Assembly (NCBI GenBank): GCA_003022505.1
Contig: PXTQ01000058.1
Coordinates: 4,641 to 13,072, forward strand
Source of the DNA: Bacteroidetes bacterium QS_8_64_10
Lineage (GTDB): Bacteria > Bacteroidota > Rhodothermia > Rhodothermales > Salinibacteraceae
Direction: 5' to 3'
Length of the DNA stretch: 8,432 nt
Position 1 is the stretch's first letter; each line of letters opens with the position of its first letter. Below, one piece after another: positions 1-6,160 of this stretch. The position numbers and the translations under genes were made by a program. Below the pieces are notes generated by a model. The model made no database searches and was not told the DNA's origin. It was given only the letters and a program-made list of their open reading frames with translations.

Positions 1-589
1 CCCCCGCCGCTACGTAAAAGGCAGCCTCATAGCCGCTCACCGCGCCAAGCAGACCGAGATCATACGGCCCGCCCTCCACCAGAAAGCCCGCGCCCAGCGG
101 TCCCGCGCCGAAGCCGAGAAGCCGAAACGAGTTGTAGACCCCCATGTTACCGCCGCGGCTGCCGGTAGTGGAAAGCTCACTGACGAGCGCTACGCTGGCT
201 GTGATCGTGAGGGCGGCGGCAAGGCCTTGGCCGGTACGCACCGCGATCATGGCGAGGTAGCTGTCGGCGAACGAAAAGGCGAAATTGGTAACACCGAAGG
301 CCAGCAGCCCCACCAGTACGAAGATCTTGCGCCGCCCCACCCGATCCGAGAGGCGACCAGCGAACGGCTGCGCGGCACTCGACACCAGCCCGAAGAGGGC
401 CAGGATGAAGCCCGCCACAAACGTCTCGGAGAGACCCAGCCCCAGCACCTCGCTCTCGGTGGCGCGGCTCGCCACGTACAGCGGCAGCACGATGATTAGA
501 AACGAATTGCCGAGCGCGTCCGCCATGCGCGCCACCGCCAGCGCCATCACGCGGCGGTCCAGGTCAAAGAGGTCGGAGAGAAAGGTCAC
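1..589 (-). CDS. MFS transporter, N-terminal half (runs off window)
   Basis: This is a major facilitator superfamily membrane transporter, cut at the window edge after 196 codons. It covers roughly transmembrane segments 1-5 and the beginning of 6. Residues 78-87 (GRLSDRVGRR) are the classic MFS motif A between TM2 and TM3. Residues 156-170 (RLLGFGAGPLGAGFL) resemble motif C in TM5, which in known families marks proton-coupled antiporters, often drug exporters. Efflux is therefore at least as likely as sugar uptake; the substrate cannot be read from the sequence. The chosen start is GTG at 589, because an in-frame TAG lies eight codons upstream; the only other good candidate is ATG at 547 (residue 15). 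No Shine-Dalgarno precedes the GTG directly, but a short leader ORF ends on it (stop overlapping as GTGA). An intrinsic terminator separates this gene from the upstream LacI gene, so it probably has its own promoter. Confidence 0.9.
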   Translation of the reverse strand, partial: MTFLSDLFDLDRRVMALAVARMADALGNSFLIIVLPLYVASRATESEVLGLGLSETFVAGFILALFGLVSSAAQPFAGRLSDRVGRRKIFVLVGLLAFGVTNFAFSFADSYLAMIAVRTGQGLAAALTITASVALVSELSTTGSRGGNMGVYNSFRLLGFGAGPLGAGFLVEGGPYDLGLLGAVSGYEAAFYVAAG

Positions 590-669
590 GCGAAAAAGAG
601 TCTGCGGATCCTATAGGCCGTATGAGACTGAGATCGCAGGCTCTTGGAGCCACGGTTTCTCAGTTTCAT
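586..669 (-). CDS. Putative 27-aa leader peptide ORF upstream of the MFS gene
   Basis: An ATG at 669 opens a 27-codon frame that ends in TGA at 588-586, overlapping the GTG start of the MFS gene in a GTGA arrangement typical of translational coupling. GGGAGG at 679-674 sits four bases before the ATG and is one of only two good Shine-Dalgarno sequences in the window. The peptide starts MKLRNRGSKSLR, is rich in Lys and Arg (8 of 27) and ends RRLFFA. It matches no family I know. Its start codon lies inside one arm of the 615-676 stem-loop, so folding would hide it. Frames this short arise by chance, and nothing proves that it is translated. Confidence 0.3.
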   Translation of the reverse strand: MKLRNRGSKSLRSQSHTAYRIRRLFFA

Positions 670-676
670 ACGGCCT
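615..676. repeat. Long stem-loop (19-bp inverted repeat with nested hairpin)
   Basis: The arms 615-633 (aggccgtatgagactgaga) and 658-676 (tctcagtttcatacggcct) are inverted repeats; 18 of 19 positions pair perfectly and the other is a G-T. The 24-base loop holds a second hairpin, ggctc-ttg-gagcc (639-651). No T-run follows on either strand, so it does not look like an intrinsic terminator. It lies 26 bases upstream of the MFS start and covers the start codon of the putative leader ORF. It could be a regulatory 5' UTR structure or one copy of a dispersed palindromic repeat. Confidence 0.75.
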
Positions 677-935
677 CCCGACACGTCTCTTCTTCTTCGC
701 GTCTCGTGCTCGACTGCCGTACGCGCCGGGTAAGACAATTAGCAAATGGTCTAACCAGCGACCGAGTGTGAAGGTTGAGGCCGAGCACGCATGGCGGCGG
801 AATAAGTGGTTTCTTTACGATTCGCTGTTACAACGTCTATTCGGGGCAGGGGCTTCTGGTAATGGACAGTAGTCAGCATCCGCACACACTTCCCATCAAG
901 TCAGTTTGGCGTTGGCCTTTACGAGGGGGCAGGAG
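677..935. other. Gene-free interval between the MFS and LacI genes
   Basis: No convincing coding sequence is seen on either strand here; the short frames lack any family resemblance. It should hold the promoter of the MFS gene, but I could not identify good -35/-10 boxes. A small palindrome, tggt-cta-acca (747-757), lies in a relatively AT-rich patch (about 735-760) and is a possible protein-binding site, unsupported by anything else. No tRNA-like or riboswitch-like fold was recognised. Confidence 0.4.
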
Positions 936-967
936 CAAAAAGCTGAGCAATCCGCCTGCGGCTCAGT
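936..967 (-). terminator. Rho-independent terminator of the LacI-family gene
   Basis: Read on the minus strand, a stem ctgagc/gctcag (966-961 with 948-943), containing an inner gcgg/ccgc pairing, is followed by C and five Ts (941-937). It begins just 7 bases after the stop codon of the LacI-family gene, the expected place for its terminator. It should insulate the downstream MFS gene from the sugar-utilisation genes. Confidence 0.7.
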
Positions 968-973
968 ATATGC

Positions 974-2011
974 TCACGCCGAAGCGCCGCAACTTGCGCG
1001 CACAATAAGTTCCGTCTCCAGCGTCACGTGGCGCTGCTCCGAATCTTTTTCTTCGATCTGATCGAGCAGCAGGCCGGCGGCGCGCCGACCTTTCTCGCGG
1101 ATCGGCTGGTGGACCGTGGTGAGCGGGGGCGTGGTGTATCGCGCGAGCGGCAGATTGTCGAAGCCGACGACGGCCATCTCGTCGGGCACGGAGACGCCGG
1201 CCTGATGCAGGGCCAGCATCGCGCCTGTCGCCATCGTGTCGCTGGCGCAGAACACGGCGGTTGCCCCCAGACCTTCTTCCAGCCATCGCTGCATGACCTC
1301 GAACCCGCTCTCGCCGGAGTAGTCGCCCGTGGCCGTCCGCTGGCGTTCGGGGGAAAGACCCGCCTCGCGGAGGCCCCGGCGGTAGCCGTCGCGCCGGTCC
1401 GTGGATTCGCGCATCTCGAGGCGTCCGAGGAGGGCGGCGATACGCTCGTGCCCCAGCCCGTGCAGGTGCCGCACGGCCAGTCGCGCTCCTTCCGCGTTGT
1501 CTACATCAACGGAGTGCCAGCCGGCGTGCTTCGGGGCGCGGCCCACGAGCGTGAACGGCACGTCGTGCGCCTCCGCCACGTCCGCCATCAGCTCGGTGAT
1601 GCGCTGCGTGACAAAGATAAACCCGTCGAAGCGCTTGTTGCTCAGAAAATGTTCTTTGATGTCCGTCTCGCGGTCGGGGGCTACCATCGAGAGGGAGACG
1701 AAGTACCCGCGCTCCATGCACTGATCGAAGATGCCGGAATGCAGAAGCGGCCAGAAGCTGTTGCCGAAGGCGTCGCCGCCTCGCAGCGGCGTGAGCACGC
1801 CGATCTCGAAGGTGCGGTCGTTGGCCAGGCTGCGCGCCGCCGCGCTGGGGCGATAGTTGTGCTCCTCCATCACGTTGAGGACGCGCTGCCGAGCCTCGTC
1901 GCTCACGTTGGCGCGGTCGTTCAAGACGCGCGAGACGACCGAGCGCGACACGTACGCCAGCTCGGCCACCTTGTCGATGGTCATCCTTTGCGGCTCGTCC
2001 GGGTCGCTCAT
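974..2011 (-). CDS. LacI-family transcriptional regulator
   Basis: This 345-residue protein is a full-length LacI/GalR-type repressor. The N-terminal helix-turn-helix is at residues 11-31 (TIDKVAELAYVSRSVVSRVL), followed by the hinge region (YRPSAAARSL, 53-62) and a periplasmic-binding-protein-like sugar-sensing domain from about 68 to the end. Family landmarks in that domain include FDGFIFV (128-134), DNAEGARLAVRHL (171-183), AVFCASDTMATGAM (252-265) and VVGFDNLPLARYTTPPLTTV (281-300). The start is ATG at 2011; ATG at 1984 (residue 10) would also keep the whole domain. No Shine-Dalgarno is evident. It lies 76 bases downstream of the NagX-like gene on the same strand with no clear terminator between them, so the two may share a transcript. 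By context it probably responds to GlcNAc or a chito-oligosaccharide and controls the GH20/NagX-like genes; this is inference. I found no convincing CG-centred operator nearby. Confidence 0.95.
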   Translation of the reverse strand: MSDPDEPQRMTIDKVAELAYVSRSVVSRVLNDRANVSDEARQRVLNVMEEHNYRPSAAARSLANDRTFEIGVLTPLRGGDAFGNSFWPLLHSGIFDQCMERGYFVSLSMVAPDRETDIKEHFLSNKRFDGFIFVTQRITELMADVAEAHDVPFTLVGRAPKHAGWHSVDVDNAEGARLAVRHLHGLGHERIAALLGRLEMRESTDRRDGYRRGLREAGLSPERQRTATGDYSGESGFEVMQRWLEEGLGATAVFCASDTMATGAMLALHQAGVSVPDEMAVVGFDNLPLARYTTPPLTTVHQPIREKGRRAAGLLLDQIEEKDSEQRHVTLETELIVRASCGASA

Positions 2012-2087
2012 CGAGAGGCAGAGCTATGAGAAAAGAAGTGCGGCATTGCGTTCTAACCCGGCACACGCCGAACCGTTCAATGCCCTC

Positions 2088-3305
2088 CTACACCTTGATG
2101 ACAACCCCCCGCCGGTACATCGCGTAGAGGACGACGAACCAGCCGGCGATCCAGCACAGCGCATAAAGCAGCGAGGCGTTGACGGGTGAAGCGACGGCCA
2201 GAAATACGTTCTGGAAGAGATAGCTTTTCAGCGAGATGGAAGTGCCGCCCGCGCCCGGCACTTTTACCAGAGCGAGCGTTTTGGCCAGCAGGCCGCTCAG
2301 CACGAACACCGTGATCGCGTTCACGCCGTACGCCACAAACGGCGTCGTCCATCCGGTCCAGCCTCGCGCTTCGATGATCCAGTAGCACAGGCCCAGCGCG
2401 CAGAAGGCCTGCCCGGCGGTAAAGACGGCGTAGGAGCTGGTCCAGATCGACTTGTTGATCGGGAAGAACCCGTTCCACACGTAGCCGACGATGACGAGTG
2501 CCACGCCGCGCACGAGCAGGCGAGCGGTCCTGCGGTGATCGTCGTCCTCACCGGCGAGCAGCAACCGCCCGGCCCAGACGCCGAAGAGCGTGGTGCCGAC
2601 GGCGGGCAGCGTGCTGAGAAGGCCCTCCGGGTCCCACGTTGCGGACTGGCTCCAGAGGTGCTCGGTGCCGAGGATCAGGCGATCCAGGTAGGCGGCGAGC
2701 GTGGCGCCCGGCGTGTCGAGCTGGCCCGCGCCGTGGCCGGGCACGGGGATCCACGCCATCAGGCCCCAGTACGCCAGCAGCAATCCCACCAGCACGATCT
2801 GCTGCGTGCGGATGCGCGTGTAGAGCGCGAGCAGCGTGGCCGCGAAGTAGCAGAGGGCGATGCGCTGCAAGACGCCCATGATGCGAATCGACGTAACGTT
2901 GCTGCTCAACCCGAACTCCGGCGAGAACGTGACGAAGGGATACGCCGCCATAAACAGGCCGAGGCCGAACAGCGTCAGCGCGCGGCGCGCGGCCTTCCCC
3001 ACGAGTTCGGCGCGGGGTGCACCCCGGCTCAGGCGCTTGGCATACGCGAGCGTGATGGCGACGCCCACGATGAACAAAAAGAACGGGAAGATGAGATCCG
3101 TAGGCGTCCAGCCGTGCCACGGCGCGTGACGCAGCGGCGGGTAGATGTGCGACCACGACCCCGGATTGTTGACCAGGATCATGCCGATGATCGCAGCGCC
3201 CCGGAACACGTCGAGCGAGACGAGCCGGCGGTGCGGCGGCGACAACTGCGCCAGCGAGGCGGGTCGCTGGGGAGCCGACCGTTCAGCGGTGGTGGTCGTA
3301 GACAT
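2088..3305 (-). CDS. NagX / HGSNAT-like (DUF5009) membrane protein
   Basis: This 405-residue integral membrane protein has about ten or eleven hydrophobic segments (for example 31-47, 68-88, 107-125, 141-161, 168-186, 232-251, 263-281, 291-311, 320-345, 376-397). The opening LVSLDVFRGAAIIGMILVNN (28-47) and HAPWHGWTPTDLIFPFFLFI (60-79) are hallmarks of the family that includes bacterial NagX/DUF5009 proteins and human heparan-alpha-glucosaminide N-acetyltransferase. His60 aligns with the histidine that carries the acetyl group in the human enzyme. In bacteria these genes recur beside GlcNAc/chitin utilisation genes, and roles as a GlcNAc transporter or transmembrane acetyltransferase have been proposed; which applies here cannot be decided. 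It sits between the GH20 enzyme and the LacI regulator, matching that pattern. The ATG start is supported by the purine-rich GGGGAGAGG (3318-3310) four bases upstream. The C-terminus VVIKV is intact. Confidence 0.9.
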   Translation of the reverse strand: MSTTTTAERSAPQRPASLAQLSPPHRRLVSLDVFRGAAIIGMILVNNPGSWSHIYPPLRHAPWHGWTPTDLIFPFFLFIVGVAITLAYAKRLSRGAPRAELVGKAARRALTLFGLGLFMAAYPFVTFSPEFGLSSNVTSIRIMGVLQRIALCYFAATLLALYTRIRTQQIVLVGLLLAYWGLMAWIPVPGHGAGQLDTPGATLAAYLDRLILGTEHLWSQSATWDPEGLLSTLPAVGTTLFGVWAGRLLLAGEDDDHRRTARLLVRGVALVIVGYVWNGFFPINKSIWTSSYAVFTAGQAFCALGLCYWIIEARGWTGWTTPFVAYGVNAITVFVLSGLLAKTLALVKVPGAGGTSISLKSYLFQNVFLAVASPVNASLLYALCWIAGWFVVLYAMYRRGVVIKV

Positions 3306-3309
3306 GAGG

Positions 3310-3318
3310 CCTCTCCCC
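3310..3318 (-). promoter_or_regulatory. Ribosome binding site of the NagX-like gene
   Basis: GGGGAGAGG on the minus strand contains the GGAG core seven bases before the ATG at 3305. It stands out because most other genes in this window have no recognisable Shine-Dalgarno. Confidence 0.6.
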
Positions 3319-3362
3319 GTCTCTTGAATTCGTTTGTGGGCACGGCGGTCAATTTTTATAGC

Positions 3363-3387
3363 AGAGACTGTTCGGCGAAGCGTCTCT
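3363..3387. repeat. Small palindromic element upstream of the NagX-like gene
   Basis: The arms agagac (3363-3368) and gtctct (3382-3387) enclose a second short pairing, ttc/gaa, around a ggc loop. It lies 58 bases upstream of the NagX-like start, next to an AT-rich patch (about 3349-3362). The minus-strand reading, GTAGAGACG followed by a self-complementary centre and then GTCTCT, resembles small dispersed palindromes of many bacterial genomes, from memory. No T-run follows immediately, so a terminator for the GH20 gene is unlikely. Confidence 0.45.
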
Positions 3388-3461
3388 ACGGGTGTTTTCA
3401 GCGTCTGAGCTAAACAGATACGTGGCGCGCTACGACGCTACCCTTCCCTTCATCAGCGTTT

Positions 3462-6086
3462 CTAACGGCCACCCGCCCGCACCGTTACCGTGCGGCTCGC
3501 GCGCCCGGTCGTGCTGAAGGTACGCAGCTTCACGGAATCGTTCCCGACGTGCACCGGCTCCGTGTAGCGCGGCGATTGCGCGGTAGGCGCTTCGCCATCC
3601 GTAGCGTACCGGATCGTAAGGCCGGGATACGCGACGTTGGCGCGCAGCAGGCCGTTCTCGACGACCGCGCCGGGCGGCGGCAGCCGGTAGGCGAAGCCCG
3701 CCCGGTCCAGGTGCGGCAACGCGCGCTGGCCCAGCCGATTGGCAAACTCGTTCCAGTCCGCTCGCAACAGACGCTTGCGCTCGCCCTCGACGGTCGCCCA
3801 CTCCGGCTGCGCCGACCACGCGCGCTCGGCCAGCACCAACAGGCGCGGCGCGGCCATGTATTCCATCCGGGCGGAGCCTTTCAGGGTCTCCCCCCAGAGC
3901 TGCCCCTGCACGCCCAGCACGTTCGCGCGCCCTTCTTCCGGAAGAAAGCGCTTCTCGTCATCGGTGCGCGCGCCAGGCGGCGCAAATCCGAACGCATCTC
4001 GCGTGTCCGTGAAGCCGGTCCAGTACAACCCGGCCTCTTGCGGATGCTTGCTGTACGCCATGTCGAAGTACAGGCGCGAGGCGTGCGCCATGACGACCTC
4101 GTAGCCAGCGCTGGCGAGCTTGTAGGCGTTTTCTCGCCCGCCGTACCACACGTAGGGCCGCACGCCCCGCCGGGCGAAATACGGATCCGGCGCGTTGATG
4201 ACGGTGCTGTCATTCGCGCGCTGCTCGGCGAAGGCCACCTCCTGCCAGCCCGCCATCGCCAGATCGCGCTCGTCCAGCATCTTGTAGACGCGCTTGAAGA
4301 AATACCGCTGGAGCTGGTCCGCGCTGTCGAGGCTGTCGTTTTCCTGGATGAGCCGTTGGCACATGGGCGAGTCCTCCCACGCACCGCCGGGCACCTCGTC
4401 GCCGCCCACGTGCACCGCGTGGAGCGGCCCGCCGGCCTCCTCATACATCTCGCGCACGTCGTCGATCACGGTTGCCATAAACCGATACGTGGAAGGCCGG
4501 CACGCATTCACGACGTTGTTCGCCCAGCCCTGCACGGAGCGGTAGGTTGAGCTATCCGCCGGGTCCTGGAGACGGTAGCGTCGAGCGGCTTCCGTTTTGC
4601 CCAGTGCCGCGAGGCGGTCGTGGCGCGCTTCCATCGCCACGATGGCGGCGCGAGCGTGGCCGGGCACGTCGATCTCCGGCACCACCGTGATGTGACGCTC
4701 GCGGGCGTAGCGCAGGATCTCTTTGAAGTCCGAGCGCGAGTAGAAGCCGCTGCCGTGCGAGGCTGCCGTGTCGGGACTGGGGCCGGAGCCGAAGGAGGGG
4801 AGCAGGTGCTCGCGGGGCGCGTCGCCGCTCGGATGGCCGCGCCTCCCGCCTACCTCCGTCAGCGCGGGAAGCTCCTCGATGGGCAGCCGCCAGCCTTCGT
4901 CGTCGGTCAAATGGAAGTGAAACGTATTGAGCTTGTAGCGCGCCATTAAATCTAACAATTTCTTGACGGCAGACTTCGACTGGAAGTTGCGCGCCACGTC
5001 GAGGTGCATGCCGCGATAGCCGAAGCGCGGGGCGTCGCGCACGGTGACGGCGCTGATGGTCGTTTCTTCATGCTCTGGCGAGAGGAGCGCGCGCAAACTC
5101 TGGATACCGTAAAAAACAGCCTTCCGGCTCGCGCCCGTGATGCGGATGCCGCTGCCCGTTACCTCGAGCACGTAGGCCGGGTCGCTGTCGCCTGCGCCTG
5201 GCACCCGCGCGTCATCGCGGTCCAGCACGATAGCGCCTTCGGCGTCGTCGCCGCGCTCCACCGCCGGGCGCGCGCCCAGTAGCGGCTTGAGTACGCCGGC
5301 CAGGTACGCAGCTTCTTGCTTGACGTCAGCGTTAGCAAAGCGGACAGCGAGCACGTCGTCGAGAGCGAACGCGCCGGGCTGCTCTTCGATGGACACGGGC
5401 GCAGGCGTGATGCGCCCGACCTGTTCGGCGGGCAGGCGCGAGAGCGCGGCGTCGTTGGCGCGGTAGCGCCGCCGGGGCGTGGGCACCGGCACGGTGTCGC
5501 TGCGGCTCCGGTCCGTCTGGCGCTCCTCCGTGAACGGCGCGACGGTTTCGGAGCCGAGGGGCGCGGGCGATTCGCCTTCAAAAACAACATAGAATCCGGC
5601 GGGCGCGTCGCTCTCCTTGATGGCCCACGCGCCGGCTTCAAACGTGACGGCGCGCTCCTCACCGGGCGGCACGGGCGCAAACGCTGCCGTGGGCGTGAGT
5701 CGCCAGAGCTGCCCGTTGATGCGCTCGATGCGCAGGCCGCGCGGCAGGCTCTCCGGCGCGATGGTGCGCGCCAAGTTGAAGTACAGCGCCCAGTCCGTGC
5801 TGTCGAGCGGCGCGCGGCCCTCATTCGAGAGCGTGAGCGTCGAGCGGAAGCGGTTGCCGTCCAGGTAGTTCGTGTCCACGCGCCAGCGCACGGCGATGTT
5901 TTCGGCGCGCGGGTGATCGGGGGCCTCCTGCGGTTGGCTCGCGCGGGTCGAACTGCCCTGCGCGACGGCAAGGACGGCGGCCAGCGTTACGAGTAGTCGG
6001 CTTTTCTTACCGCAGAGTGCGCTGAGGGCGCAGCGGGTTAAAGATAGAAGGTCGAAAATAGAGGGTCGAGAGTAGTGGACGGTCAA
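3462..6086 (-). CDS. Secreted GH20 beta-N-acetylhexosaminidase (chitobiase type)
   Basis: This 874-residue enzyme should remove terminal GlcNAc (or GalNAc) from chitobiose and related glycans outside the cytoplasm. The order of domains is that of Serratia chitobiase: a signal-like segment (about 27-48, KKSRLLVTLAAVLAVAQGS), an N-terminal CHB_HEX-like carbohydrate-binding domain (about 54-190, IAVRWRVDTNYLDGNRFRST), a GH20b alpha/beta domain (about 225-352), the TIM-barrel catalytic domain (about 354-755) and a C-terminal beta domain (about 795-872). The catalytic pair is Asp563-Glu564 in HVGGDEVPGG; GH20 enzymes use substrate-assisted catalysis through this pair. Other family motifs are FRGM-like FGYRGMHLDVARNF (355-368), FHFHLTDDEGWRLPIEELP (389-407), VPEIDVPGHARA (469-480), LYWTGFTDTRDAF (687-699) and GVQGQLWGETLKG (725-737). 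The catalytic part looks intact. The start is problematic: the only initiator before the signal peptide is TTG at 6086, which adds 26 unrelated residues from repeat-like DNA. The gene begins 74 bases after the glycosyltransferase stop. Confidence 0.94.
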   Translation of the reverse strand: MTVHYSRPSIFDLLSLTRCALSALCGKKSRLLVTLAAVLAVAQGSSTRASQPQEAPDHPRAENIAVRWRVDTNYLDGNRFRSTLTLSNEGRAPLDSTDWALYFNLARTIAPESLPRGLRIERINGQLWRLTPTAAFAPVPPGEERAVTFEAGAWAIKESDAPAGFYVVFEGESPAPLGSETVAPFTEERQTDRSRSDTVPVPTPRRRYRANDAALSRLPAEQVGRITPAPVSIEEQPGAFALDDVLAVRFANADVKQEAAYLAGVLKPLLGARPAVERGDDAEGAIVLDRDDARVPGAGDSDPAYVLEVTGSGIRITGASRKAVFYGIQSLRALLSPEHEETTISAVTVRDAPRFGYRGMHLDVARNFQSKSAVKKLLDLMARYKLNTFHFHLTDDEGWRLPIEELPALTEVGGRRGHPSGDAPREHLLPSFGSGPSPDTAASHGSGFYSRSDFKEILRYARERHITVVPEIDVPGHARAAIVAMEARHDRLAALGKTEAARRYRLQDPADSSTYRSVQGWANNVVNACRPSTYRFMATVIDDVREMYEEAGGPLHAVHVGGDEVPGGAWEDSPMCQRLIQENDSLDSADQLQRYFFKRVYKMLDERDLAMAGWQEVAFAEQRANDSTVINAPDPYFARRGVRPYVWYGGRENAYKLASAGYEVVMAHASRLYFDMAYSKHPQEAGLYWTGFTDTRDAFGFAPPGARTDDEKRFLPEEGRANVLGVQGQLWGETLKGSARMEYMAAPRLLVLAERAWSAQPEWATVEGERKRLLRADWNEFANRLGQRALPHLDRAGFAYRLPPPGAVVENGLLRANVAYPGLTIRYATDGEAPTAQSPRYTEPVHVGNDSVKLRTFSTTGRASRTVTVRAGGR

Positions 6087-6090
6087 CTGT
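6008..6090 (-). repeat. Repeat-like intergenic sequence overlapping the GH20 5' end
   Basis: Read on the minus strand, this segment has two parts. The first holds two adjacent 14-base units, tcgaccctctattt (6069-6056) and tcgaccttctatct (6055-6042), matching at 12 of 14 positions, with a more diverged copy, ttgaccgtccacta, at 6086-6073. The second (6035-6008) is a run of CTCTGCG-like words (gctgcgccctcagcgcactctgcggt). Both resemble degenerate repeats dispersed in intergenic regions of many bacterial genomes; that likeness is from memory, not from a search. The segment is in frame with the GH20 gene and supplies its TTG start and first 26 residues. Confidence 0.5.
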
Positions 6091-6160
6091 AATTTGTGGG
6101 GTCGAAGAAAGCGATCGCGAGGGGGGCGAGGTTGGCACTCCGCTCACGGTTCGGTAAAGC

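Noticed and set aside
677..935. Possible tRNA, small RNA or riboswitch in the gap between the MFS and LacI genes
   Set aside because: No cloverleaf, no conserved riboswitch core and no bounded promoter-terminator pair could be recognised.
1028..2029. Long plus-strand open frame opposite the LacI-family gene
   Set aside because: It is an antisense shadow: low-complexity composition, no family resemblance, and the minus frame encodes a clear full-length regulator.
2535..3413. Long plus-strand open frame opposite the NagX-like gene
   Set aside because: Its charged, Arg/Gln/Glu-rich sequence mirrors a GC-rich membrane-protein gene on the other strand; no recognisable domain.
3421..3434. Imperfect palindrome cgtggcgcgctacg as a LacI-family operator
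   Set aside because: It has one mismatched pair and is centred on GC, whereas LacI-family operators usually have a central CG; it also lies far from the NagX-like start.
3549..4550. Long plus-strand open frame opposite the GH20 gene
   Set aside because: It is antisense to the strongly conserved GH20 catalytic region, so it is a shadow.
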